This document shows positions 47,277 through 56,715 of a stretch of DNA of 64,000 nucleotides, one piece after another. The DNA comes from Atherix ibis (lineage: Eukaryota > Arthropoda > Insecta > Diptera > Athericidae). Every line of letters starts with the position of its first letter. The stretch's first letter is position 1. The stretch lies in the NCBI GenBank assembly GCA_958298945.1, contig OY282605.1:42696811-42760810 (forward strand), given 5' to 3'. The position numbers and the translations under genes were made by a program. The notes under the pieces are model-generated. The model was not told the DNA's origin, searched no databases, and was given only the letters and a program-made list of their open reading frames with translations.

Positions 47277-48865
47277 CCATAAATTCAAGCAACGCGTTTT
47301 TTTTTTAATCAACCAAAAATTGTTGATCGATCACAATTTCGTATTTTCGATTAAAAAATATCATAACCAGGCATTTCGCTTATAAGAAATTGATCGCGGT
47401 ATTCTGTCCATACTATTGCGGTAGTTTTTCGTCCATCGATTGAAAAAATGGAATTGCTTATTGTATTTTGGGAGAAGGGTTACTTGGCAATGCATAGATT
47501 AAAGAATACCTGGTACGTCAGATTTTCGTATATTTATACGCACTTTTCTGGCCGAATTATTGCAGAAGCGGTGAGAAATCGTAACGCTTGCATACTTTTG
47601 TGTAGATTATTTTATGTAGACATGACAGCCACTGATATCTAGTTTTCGTAATAGAAATTTATTAAATTACAAAAGCATAATTTATATTCATTTTAAGTCA
47701 CTTGTTGCAAAAAAAAAACTACAATCTTTGTTTTATTTCTTGTACAATCTTTTGATATGAAATGTAATTGTCTTTTTGATTTATTATTTATTTCGTAAAT
47801 ATCAATTAAATAACAAGCGCCTAAATTTTGTAGACTTTTGGAAAGTTTTAAAACACGCCATTCTCCATACAAGTGGTAGCATACCGAAATGCTTGCATAC
47901 TTTTGTTGTTTTTCAAGTTGTTATTTTGGCACTTATCTTTTTTGAAGTATTTACAAATATACTCTTCTGGGAATTTTTTTCTTTCGGTAACTTTACTTCT
48001 GCATTTTTAACTACAATACATTAATTAATAAAAATTTAGTATATGATGTGCCTAAATGGATTGTAAAAAAATTATTTTTTCCAAAAAGTGCTTAAAAAAT
48101 GAAAAGATCGTCATTCAAATAATGTAAACAAATGTGATGTTGACAGACAGTTTAATGTTTACCAGAAAATAGTTCAGTACCGATGTACGTAAAGAACACA
48201 TATGTGTAAGAAATTTTAGGGGAACGAATTTTTCAGTCTGTTTTCCATTGCTGTTTTCATTGTATTTAAGTAAATAAAGTATATTTGGTAGGCTTATTAT
48301 TTAAATAAATTTGTTTACATTTTGCTTCCACTTGCTTTATTAGACCATTTTGTAATGCATTTACTCTAATTTTTTAGAATATTATTTGTTAATTGTTTAA
48401 GTACATTAAGTATTCCACCTTATAATTTAGTTTTAAAGCATTTACTATAATGTTGTGTACAATTAACTTCTATATTATTAAGAACTTATGTAATATTCTA
48501 TGTAGTTAATTTTCTATTTTTTAATTTAATTTAAATGCACATGCCTATTTAGATTACCATTTCAATTAACAAACATACATTTATATTATTATGAAGATTT
48601 AAATATCTATAAATACTTGTTTAACATTAAAATTTATATAAGCTGCGGTGTGATTTTAATTTCAACAAAATATCACATTTAATTCATTTTACATTTTTGG
48701 AATGGATTTTTATTTATATGCACATAATTATTTTGATATAATCAAATAACTTGGAATTTATATTTTGATATGCTCTTCCACTTTACAATTCTTTTTTAAT
48801 AAACAATATATAGTGAAATAAATAAAATGAAAATATAATAAATAAATAAATAATATTTTAATATA
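47277..48865. other. AT-rich region without recognisable genes
   Basis: Frames at 47448-47642 and 47776-48024 give hydrophobic products with no recognisable domain. A short phrase (gcttgcatacttttgt) is repeated at 47587 and 47891. No further structure. Confidence 0.35.
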
Positions 48866-49125
48866 TTGGGTTGTTCGGAAAGTAATTTCGTTTTTTTTTA
48901 AATATTTTATTTTTCTTTAAATGAATTATTTAATTTGTCTAACTGATGATAGTACACTTCAGAATTGATCGTTGTGTTGCTCGGTAGAAGCTCAAAATAA
49001 ACGATTCTTTTAAAATCCCACCAAACAGATAGCATAACCTTTTTTTGATGAATATTGGCTTTCGAAGTGCTTTGAACCGGCGGTTCATCTTTTCTACTCC
49101 AGGATATTTTGCCCTTAACATTGTT

Positions 49126-49449
49126 TTAGACAACCCATTTATCATCCCTAGTGATGATACTCTTCAAAAATGGACTATTTTCTTGGCGTTTGAGAAGCAA
49201 ATCAGAAACGTCAATGCGACGGCACAAATTATTTTCCGTAAGAAGATGAGGTACCCATATGTTGAGTTTTGAGATTAGACGTAGCCGTTTCAAATGATCA
49301 TGAACGGTCGTATTCGATAAATTTAATGTCTCAGCGATCTCACGAGTTGTTATTCGCCGGTTTGCATCAATTAATGGCTTTATTGTGTCTTCATCAGCTT
49401 CAACTGGCCTTCCAGAACGTGGTGCATCTTCGAGATCAAAATTTTGCAA
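49126..49449 (-). pseudogene. mellifera-like mariner transposase N-terminal part, group F
   Basis: 107 open codons spanning the GRP linker (APRSGRPVEADED), the second helix-turn-helix (RRITTREIAETLNLSNTTVH), the WVPHLLTENN motif and the first catalytic region LKSIITRDDKWVV, where a TAG follows. Upstream coding to about 49530 has one stop. It represents the DNA-binding half of the transposase; the catalytic core is truncated. Such N-terminal remnants still contain the terminal-repeat-binding helices. Confidence 0.7.
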
Positions 49450-49668
49450 ACCAGTTTTGGCACTGGCGCTTACTTAAAACATCTTTTCCATACACATCGG
49501 ATAATTTTTTTCTTGCTTGAACACCATTTTTCTATAGTAAAAAAGTAAAATATGCCGAAAATGCTTTTTTTCACTTTCCATATTTAAGAGGGTATTAACC
49601 AAAAACTACTAAACAGAATCAATCGAATTGTTTCACAAGCAATCCTTGCTATGTCAGCTATCAAAATA

Positions 49669-50949
49669 TTGGGTTGATGCAAAAGTTATGACCGTTTTTT
49701 ACATATACAATTAAACATTTTTTTTTAGATTTGTATTATTAATTTAATCAATTATATAATTTCCATCCGTTCTTATAACCTTCTCCCATCTTTCTATCAA
49801 CTTATTAATACCATTAGTGTAAAATTCCGTGGATTTTGATGCGAAAAATGTAATAAGGTATGTTTTTACCTGCTCTATTGTATCAAATTTTTTATCCAAT
49901 TTTATAAAAATTTTGCAGTGATCGGAATAAATGAAAATCGGAAGGAGCAAGATCTGGAGAATACGGTGGATGCTTGATAACATCCCAATTCATCTTGTGT
50001 TGGATCATCATAGCCACATGTGGTCGCGCGTTGTCGTGATCAAACACTACCTCTTTTCTGTTTACCAATTCTGGTCTATCCTTTTGAAGGGCGATGTACA
50101 ATTTGGATAATTGCTGACAATATCGTTCTGCTGTAATTGTCTGATTGCGTTCCAAGAGTTCAAAATACACAATACCCTTACAATCCCACCAAATACAAAG
50201 CATAACTTTTTTTTGATGGATTTCGGCTTTCGAAGTTGTAAATGAGACTTGTCCAGGTATAGCCCGATGTCTATTTCTTGTCACGTTATTGTACACGACC
50301 CATTTCTCATCTCCCGTTACCAAAAGATGCAAAAAAGGTTCATGTTTTTGTTTCACACTCAAAGCAACGCACGTTGAAACACGATCCAATAAATTGGCAG
50401 CCGACAATTGATGAGGTATCCAAACGTCGTACCGCGAAACCATCCCCATGCGCTTCAAATGTCTTAATACGGTTGTTTGGTTGACTCCCATCATCGACGC
50501 GATCTCCCTGGTGGTTAGATGTGGATTGGTGTCAATTACGACTTTTAACTTGTCGTCATCAGACTTCAATGGTTGCCCGATATGTGGTTTATCAATTAGT
50601 GAAAAATCCCCAGATCAGAAATTTGGAAACCATCTTCGAACCTGTCGAACTTTGATGACATCTACTCCACACACTTCGCAAATGTTTTTGGTTGCCACAC
50701 TCGCGATATTGTCTTTACGGAATTCATAAAGTAAACAATGACGTAAATGCACTTTATCGACCGACATTTTGAAAAAATACAAGGGCTCTTCACTGTATTT
50801 TGGCCAGGCCAAAACTGAATAGAAAATAGAGGGAAAGCATCCTTTATACAATGGCATTATTTTAAAGAAGATACTATTCATCATTTCTGAAGAACAATTT
50901 TTTTTACCTAGGATCATAAAACACGCTCATAACTTTTGCATCAACCCAA
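49669..50949 (-). mobile_element. mariner (mellifera-like), group G, nested in group F
   Basis: Ends ttgggttgatgcaaaagtta at 49669 and taacttttgcatcaacccaa ending 50949, with TA on each side (49667-49668, 50950-50951). Both flanks belong to the group F element, so this insertion is younger. Length 1281 bp, typical for an intact mariner. Confidence 0.9.
49744..50767 (-). pseudogene. mellifera-like mariner transposase, group G, nearly complete
   Basis: Start ATG at 50767 (MSVDKVHLRHCLLYEFRKDN). First helix-turn-helix region to RRWFPNF, then TGA at about 50628, then SGDFSLIDKPHIGQPLKSDD and a long open stretch (50569-49892). That stretch holds helix 2 (HLTTREIASMMGVNQTTVLR), WIPHQLSAANLL, LVTGDEKWVVYNN (first Asp), CIWWDCKGIVYFELLERNQT, VFDHDNARPHVA (second Asp) and PPYSPDLAPSDFHLF (third Asp). 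Only 31 residues separate the last two Asp, against 34 in the family, so nine bases are missing in frame. A frameshift near 49905 precedes the C-terminal end (FDTIEQVKTYLITFFASKST ... GNYIID). One stop, one frameshift and one short deletion: a young dead copy. Confidence 0.85.
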
Positions 50950-51084
50950 TAGATATGATTATGCGGCTTAAGTGTGAAGTGTGTTGTGAAAAAATGCAAT
51001 TAAATGCTCTGTTGGAAAAAAAACGAAATTACTTTCCGAACAACCCAATAGAATACTGTGTTTTATTGTAAATTTCCAAAACTA

Positions 51085-51245
51085 GTTCCATCAAACAACA
51101 AAACCCGCAATATTAAAAAATCTATTTGTTTACGCATAAATGACATCAATTATCAATCAAAATGGTTTTAAACGAACCGCTTCAATCGCATACTGCTGTT
51201 TAAAATTGGCCCCCAATGATTAACGCCGTTTCTGTTATTTTGCAT
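51085..51245 (-). repeat. dispersed repeat, inverted counterpart of 45340-45485
   Basis: The reverse complement shares, in order, aacggcgt, gggggccaattttaa, taaaaccattttgatt, tgcgtaaacaaa and ttttgttgtttgatg with 45340-45485. Lies between the group F mariner and the 5S-headed element. Confidence 0.7.
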
Positions 51246-51304
51246 TCTACGAACGTATTGCCAACAAAATTCGGCTATAATTTTTGTGCAAAAGAGGGTT
51301 ATAT

Positions 51305-51419
51305 CTGCGGCTGTGCCGTCCTGGATCCACCGGTTCTCGTCCGATCACCGAAGTTAAGCAGGACTGGGCGTGGTTAGTACTTGGATGGGTGACCGCTTGG
51401 GAACACCGCGTGCCGCAGG
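51305..51419 (+). ncRNA. 5S rRNA-like sequence heading a retroelement
   Basis: 115 bp. The 3' two thirds match eukaryotic 5S rRNA closely: ggttctcgtccgatcaccga, agttaagca, then gtggttagtacttggatggg and gaccgcttgggaacaccgcg. The usual insect 5' third is replaced by another sequence, but pairing is kept: ctgcggc (51305-51311) pairs with gccgcag (51412-51418) as helix I, and gtcctg (51318-51323) with caggac (51359-51364) as helix II. The internal control regions for TFIIIA and Pol III (box A near 51352, box C near 51384) are present. It is followed directly by tRNA-like sequence and the RTE leader, so it is more likely the promoter head of a retroelement than a ribosomal gene. Confidence 0.8.
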
Positions 51420-51438
51420 TTTAACCGTGTGTGTGTCG

Positions 51439-51485
51439 ACCGACTCACACTCGGTAGGTAGCGGGTTCGATTCCCGCTGCCGCCA
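51439..51485 (+). ncRNA. tRNA-like 3' half (anticodon arm, T arm, acceptor strand)
   Basis: accga/tcggt (51439-51443, 51451-51455) forms a 5-bp stem with a 7-base loop ctcacac. If this is an anticodon arm, T33 is in place and the anticodon is CAC (valine-type). A 5-base variable region follows, then a T arm gcggg-ttcgatt-cccgc (51461-51477) carrying a box B match (ggttcgattcc), then tgccgcc plus A as an acceptor 3' strand. I find no convincing D arm or 5' acceptor strand upstream, because the 5S-like part ends only 20 bases before. This is a tRNA-derived segment and not a functional tRNA gene. Confidence 0.6.
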
Positions 51486-52242
51486 TCTCGGCATGGTACC
51501 GGGGTGAGAGGCCGACTACAAGCCTTATATGTAGTCCGTAGGGTCCCCCAACGCCACTGGAGGTTACTTCGCTGGCCTGATAAGCCGCAAGCTATAAAAA
51601 AAAAATCACCTATCAAGAAACAGCACAAGAAGAATCAACCGGACCATACCTGAGGCAAAAAACTCATCTGGTTTTCATCGAACAGCCCGAATAGGTACCT
51701 GGAACGTGCGGGACTCTCTCCCAAAAACTTCTCGACTGGCTTCTCTCCCAGAAAAAAAAAAAAAAAAAAAAACACTTACAACCTCGATATCCTGGGAATC
51801 TCCGAGACAAGGTGGAAACATCAAGGGAGCCCTCACAACGCAGACGGGTAAACGAACACTTCATCTACAGCGGAAACGACAGCGGCCACCACTGTGGAGT
51901 CGGATTGATCCTATCGGCCAACGCAAAAAAGATATCTCTCATGGGCTACAAAACGGTCTCCAACCGCCTTCTGACAGCTAGGCTCCACTCGAAGTTCTAA
52001 AACATCACCCCCCAACCGAAGTAGATGATGACGCCAACAAAAAGAAGCCTTCTAGCACCAACTAGAGACGTGTATTCTCTGTGCCGCTATATGCTCCATA
52101 GGAGCGACTGTGTCTCATGACTATGTGTTATAATGTAGAAAATGAAACCTGTCAAATAAAAATAAAAAAAAAGAGGCTTATCCTCTTCTATAATCTATGT
52201 GGCAAAGATCATACCCATATGTAAGAGGAAACGAAACCGCAA

Positions 52243-52475
52243 TCACATAACTGCAAAGAAGCTGAAAATGATAGAACATACTTGCTCTTGACACTTTCGT
52301 TTCTCTTCCACACTATCTAGTATTGCACATGTGTGCTCCTGAAAGAGGTAGTTTACAAATTCGCTCATTTGATCTTTGAAAATATATTTTGTCAACCAAA
52401 AGCTCCGCACGAATCTCGCTGCATACGTCACTTTTCTCTATAGGCATTGGGCATCTGTGTATATTATCTGTCACA
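52243..52475 (-). other. possible host exon (weak)
   Basis: The minus strand has a canonical donor (caagagcaa then GTATGT near 52280) preceded by an open stretch. One frame reads VTYAARFVRSFWLTKYIFKD, then QMSEFVNYLFQEHTCAILDS and VEEKRKCQEQ; another reads HRCPMPIEKSDVCSEIRAEL. Acceptor-like sites lie near 52437 and 52471. No transposon similarity and no recognised domain. The choice of frame is unresolved. Confidence 0.25.
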
Positions 52476-52915
52476 TAATCATATTTATTTATTAGATAAT
52501 AATATGAAAATACCAATATTTGTATATGCATATAAACTTAGACGGCTTTTTGTTGTCGGATATGAAATTACACCGAATATGAGACTTTTAAGCTTTCGCC
52601 TTTAACTAAAACTTGATTATTATACTCGCTTAAATTTAATGAACGTCTTTTAATTGGATTCATTTCCGCAAAACTATAGGGATAGTGTTTGAAACAATAT
52701 ATTACTAAATTTATCCTTGTTTATTTTCAACTTATTTTAACTTTAGCATCTGTTACCAATGTACACACATATGTACATATTTAACAAAAACTGCATATAC
52801 ACATATATAAACTGTTGACTGATAAATTTAAACTAATTCAATCTGTTGATGAATACTGACATTATCCCAATAATGTTGTTAAAGACAGAACAAAAACTAT
52901 TCGTTTCTACTTCAA

Positions 52916-53683
52916 ATATAAAAAGAAATCCATTATTTTTGCATTAAATTAAAGGTTTTATTTAGCATAGATAGAATGATACAATTTAGGTCAAATATGC
53001 ACCGTTTTGGAAGTAATTTCATAATGCCTCTCTCATAGAAACTGTCGTCCCTATTGGCAAAAAACTGGGACAGTCGATTTTCACAATCTTCTCTGGAGGC
53101 GAATTTTTCACCCGCAAAATCATTCGTCATAGACAGGAAGAGGTGATAATCACTTGGTGCCAGGTCCGGACTATAAGGTGGATGCATAATAACATCCCAA
53201 CCAAGGTCCCGGAACTTCTGGCGAGTCACTATCGATGTATGCGGCCTGGCGTTTTTCTGATGGAACACAATTCCTCTCCTATTGGCCAATGCTGGCCGCT
53301 TTTGGGCGATTGCTTCTTTCAGACGGTCCAATTGTTGACAGTATAGGTCCGAATTAAGAGTTCTGCCGTAGGGGAGCAGCTCATAGTAGATGATTCCCCT
53401 GCCAGTCCCACCAAACACACAGCAAAACCTTCCTGGCTGTCAATCCTGGCTTGACCACCGTTTGCGCTGAGTGACCGGGATTTGACCACGACCGTTGTCG
53501 CTTGACGTTGTCGTAAGTGACCCACTTTTCATCACCAGTAACCATCCGCTTCAGAAATGGATCGATATTGTTGCGATTCAGCAGCGATTCGCAGATGGAA
53601 ATTCGGTCCATGAGGTTTTTTTGCGATAACTCGTGTGGCACCCATACATCGAGCATCTTTTTGTATCCAGCCTTATTTAAGTG
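52916..53683 (-). mobile_element. mariner (mellifera-like), group E copy 2, 5'-truncated
   Basis: Closely matches 39325-40045 of copy 1 but stops abruptly at 53683 (ccttatttaagtgg), where a DD41D element begins. The left terminal repeat is partly present (aaaaagaaatccattatttt at 52919). It keeps the roughly 80 bp that copy 1 lost. Confidence 0.85.
52933..53656 (-). pseudogene. mellifera-like mariner transposase, group E, catalytic part
   Basis: Begins inside the protein at LDVWVPHELSQKNLMDRISI. It runs through KRMVTGDEKWVTYDNVKRQR (first Asp), a one-base frameshift at about 53400 in the WWDWQG segment, IIYYELLPYGRTLNSDLYCQ, LDRLKEAIAQKRPALANRRG, then VFHQKNARPHTS, where the second catalytic Asp is Lys. 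PPYSPDLAPSDYHLF keeps the third Asp. The C-terminus is altered after KLLPK by a small deletion. The DNA-binding half is absent. Confidence 0.8.
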
Positions 53684-54890
53684 GATAATCTTATCTTCCC
53701 CAAGGCTGCAAGTGATGCTTGTTTATCGGCATAGACGAGTGACTTCACGTAGCCACATAAAAAATAGTCTAGAGGCGTCAAATCGCACGATTGCTAACCG
53801 AACTCATCTCTCAATATGTCCATTGTTTCACGTGCTGTGTGGCATTTAGCGCTGTCTTGTTAAAACCACATAGCGACCAGATGCCGTTCTTGCATTTTGG
53901 ATAAAAAAAGTTTGAAATTATCGAGCGATAGCGGGTGCCATTGGCGGTAACGTTGCGTCCAGCGTCATCTTTAAAGAAATACGGCCCGATGATTCCACCA
54001 CTCCATAAGCCGCACCAAACAGAGCATTTGCTGAGTTCAATGACAGTTCTTGTTTTGCTTGTGGTTTTTTATCAGATCAAATGCGACAATTTTGCTTATT
54101 TACATATCCATTCAACAAAGAAATGAGCTTAGTGGCTGAACGCATTTTTTTTGGTAAATATACGGATTTTTTTCAAGTTGTGCCTCAAGTTATAAAATAC
54201 ACGTCTTACAAGAACTGTAGCTGAACTACTTTGGCAAGTCGTTCAGCGTCGGTTCTTGCAAGACCTGTATTTTATATGCTTTCAGACCAAGATCCTTACA
54301 TAAAATCTTCCACATAGTCGAGTAACACAATCTTCCACATAGTCGAGTAACACAATCACCAACACTGGACGCTCCGGCAGCAATATTTTCCTCTGTAGAA
54401 GATTTTACGTAAGGATCTTGTGGAAGATTCTACGCACACGAGTTGGTGGTTTGATGTTCAACACCGTAAAATTGCTGTGAAATTTTGTCACGTTGGCTTG
54501 ATTTGTTTGCTCAGTAAGTCGATCATGACGACCATAAAATGATCGAAGTGCGCGAAATACATTTTTCACAGAACACGAATTTTGATTAAAAAAATCCAAT
54601 ATTTTGTAAGCGTTGTACGGATGTAAGTCCTTCTATGATAAAATGACAATGCTAACTGAGCACTTTGGACTTGCCACGTGTCATGCGCAATCTATCAAAA
54701 ATAGAAATATGAAAAACCAAACAACAAAAAAATTATCCGATAGTTTTCAATCAACAATCAATAATTATCTGAAAAGGATCAAGTTGATTATGCAACAGCC
54801 ATTTTTCGAAGAAAATTTTCTCCAGCGATGGGGCTCTGAAAACCCACAAGTGGTTATGGAGAAGACATAATAAAGGTTTCCATACTATTA
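53684..54890 (-). mobile_element. DD41D (rosa-like) element, decayed
   Basis: Minus-strand coding, from 54600 downward: FNQNSCSVKNVFRALRSFYG and RHDRLTEQTN (N-terminal helix-turn-helix region), KPPTRVRRI, TEENIAA, a disturbed middle, AHFFVEWICK (first Asp box remnant), VWCGLWSGGIIGPYFFKDDA then GRNVT, then QERHLVAMWF*QDSAKCHTA (second Asp) and RETMDILRDEFG, and SCDLTPLDYFLCGYVKSLVY (third Asp, near 53760). The part between the second and third boxes is shortened. Frameshifts and stops are many. A 26-bp tandem duplication (54305-54356) and an inverted copy (gatccttac... with ...gtaaggatc, 54290-54418) show local rearrangement. Confidence 0.65.
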
Positions 54891-55458
54891 AAATTGATAA
54901 CCTGTTATTGGTTTACAAATAGTCGAAAGTAGAATATCGCCATGTATTCTTTAGTCTTATTTTATACAAAATTATCATATCAAACTGTTTGCATACACGT
55001 TCCCGAAGACTTGTACGAAGGGTCGCTTTATAACGCCACGACTACGAGGCCATTTACCGTCTAATCATATCAGTTTTTCAAATAAATATGATCACGAAGA
55101 CATAATTTTTTGGTTTTTTTTGTGTTATAATTTCAAGTTATATTAGTACTAAAATGTACATTCTAAGCGTCACGTCACTAAAGATCATTTGGCAACAAAG
55201 GATATCGGATAGAGAAAATTAAAGTAGAAATGGAAAGAAAATTGTTTTTTGGAAATAAACCTACTTTAAAAATATTTATAAAAATTAAAAATAAACTAAA
55301 ATATTTTTAAAAAAATTAAATTAATAATTATAATTATAAAAATTAATTAATTATTATTATAAGACCATGTCTTTGTCATATTCGCCCCAGGACCTTTTGG
55401 ATAGTATTCCAGCACATTATCGACTTCGGCTCACGAATCCATAATAGAATTACTATTT
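54891..55458. other. AT-rich spacer
   Basis: No gene recognised between the two DD41D elements. Confidence 0.4.
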
Positions 55459-56598
55459 ATATATGATGCTTTTTATATTCCAGGTCAATTTTGTTTGGCC
55501 GCCATTTTAGTTTGGATAGCATTTGGCTGTTGACATTTAACAACCGTTGAGAGTAATCAATAACAATTTATTATAGAGTATCTAACGTCGCAATAACGTA
55601 TTGAAATTATTAAATCATTTTATTTAAGTAATTTTTCAATCGTGATGATGCGGAGAGAAGTACGTGACTTTTTTAGTGTTAATCATATGCCGAGCAAGTC
55701 AACCATTCAGCGTGTAATGAATCATTTTGAAAATATGCAACGTACACCTGAAAAGATTGATGTAGTGAGGCAGAGTGTTACTCTGATCGACGCTGTACAC
55801 TAAAATTGGGAACATCTCCATCATGTTTGTTAAAAATTGGGAACATCTCCATCATGTTTGTTAAAACCTGCAACAGCTGCAGGTAAATGACCATAAGCGG
55901 CGGCAGACCTGGAGTGCTCGAGTTTTACACCTCATCATAAACGAAGGATATTTTTTGCAAAAAATCATTATGAGGGATGAAGTAAACATTGACTTGGCTG
56001 GATTCTTATTAATAAAGGGAATAGGCGCTATTGAGGCACTAAAAACCCTCAACTAATACACCAAAGACCACTACACCCTCGTAGAATAACTGTATAGTGT
56101 AGTATTCAGGCCAGCGGCATCATTGGATCATATTTCTTTGAGGATGCTGTAACAGTTACTAGTGATCGCTATTGGGACATGTTTAAAAAAATTGCACCTA
56201 CAGAACAAGTGGTTCCAACAAGATGGTGCCATATTGCAAACAGATCGTACTACGATGCAAATTTTGAGAGAAATTTTTCCCAGTCAAATAATGTCAAAAA
56301 GTGGTGATACCCCGATTTAAATCCTCCCGGTTTCTTCGTATAGGGCTACTTGAAGGAAAAAGTGTATACTAACAAACCAACCAACCATAGGAATGCTGCT
56401 TAAGGACAACATTCGAATTCAAAATTGCTACAATAACACCAGAACTCTGCAAAAATGTTATGAAAAATAATGTTGGCCGGCATTATATTCTATGCATAAT
56501 AATAAAGACCAAATAATCAATCATTAAAATATAAAATTTATTTCATTTAAAAGTTATTAAGAAAAACTTTCGACCTGGAACATAAACCGCACCCTGTA
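55459..56598 (+). mobile_element. DD41D element, second type, near full length
   Basis: The right end reads as tacagggtgcggtttatgtt on the complement (56578-56597); the left end (tatatgatgctttttatatt near 55459) is a diverged match. Plus-strand coding: MRREVRDFFSVNHMPSKSTI and QRVMNHFENMQRTPEKID (N-terminal DNA binding), a disrupted stretch, IIMRDEVNIDLAGF (first Asp region), GIIGPYFFEDAVTVTSDRYW, then after shifts the second box region (DGAILQTDRTTMQILREIFP) and PDLNPPGFFV.GYLKEKVY, where the third Asp is Gly. The spacing between the second and third positions is 41 residues. The C-terminal end is at about 56500. Not functional. Confidence 0.65.
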
Positions 56599-56715
56599 TC
56601 AAATTGCCACTATCTGAAAGTGATGTATTTGAGCATACTTTAAGAGTAAGCTTTAAGGTTCTATCGCGTTTTTTGGCTTCAACTTGGCGCCTCAATTGTC
56701 AATATTTATACTCTA

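Larger units (their letters stand above)
48866..51048 (-). mobile_element. mariner (mellifera-like), group F, carrying a nested mariner
   Basis: Ends: ttgggttgttcggaaagtaa at 48866 and its complement ttactttccgaacaacccaa ending 51048, with TA outside. A second mariner (49669-50949) sits inside its 5' region, flanked by TA. Without it, the host element is about 900 bp. Minus-strand coding starts near 49530 (MVFKQEKNYP) and keeps the DNA-binding half (FDLEDAPRSGRPVEADEDTI; RITTREIAETLNLSNTTV) and the first catalytic box (ITRDDKWVV, normally GDEKW). It runs through SVWWDFKRIVYFELLPSNTT to YHQLDKLN, then stops at the right end: the second and third Asp boxes are deleted. Confidence 0.85.
51305..52180 (+). 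mobile_element. 5S/tRNA-headed, internally deleted RTE element (SINE-like)
   Basis: Order: 5S-like head, tRNA-like part, then the RTE leader and the start of the endonuclease region (51495 to about 52078). These match 13148-13665 closely with a few differences (a poly-A run near 51752; extra bases at 51993-52050). The sequence then jumps from the tagagacgtgtattc motif (13650-13665 in the full copy) to tgccgctatatgctccatag and the RTE 3' UTR and tail (52082-52180, matching from 16138). About 2.5 kb of endonuclease and RT is missing, so it can only move with proteins supplied by full copies. Confidence 0.75.

Noticed and set aside
47448..48024. Hydrophobic open frames as membrane proteins
   Set aside because: AT-rich random DNA yields Phe/Leu/Ile-rich frames; no start context or conservation evident.
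51305..51419. Stand-alone ribosomal 5S gene
   Set aside because: Its 5' third is not the usual insect sequence, it lacks a T-run terminator directly after the 3' end, and it runs into tRNA-like and RTE sequence. A real 5S gene cannot be fully excluded.
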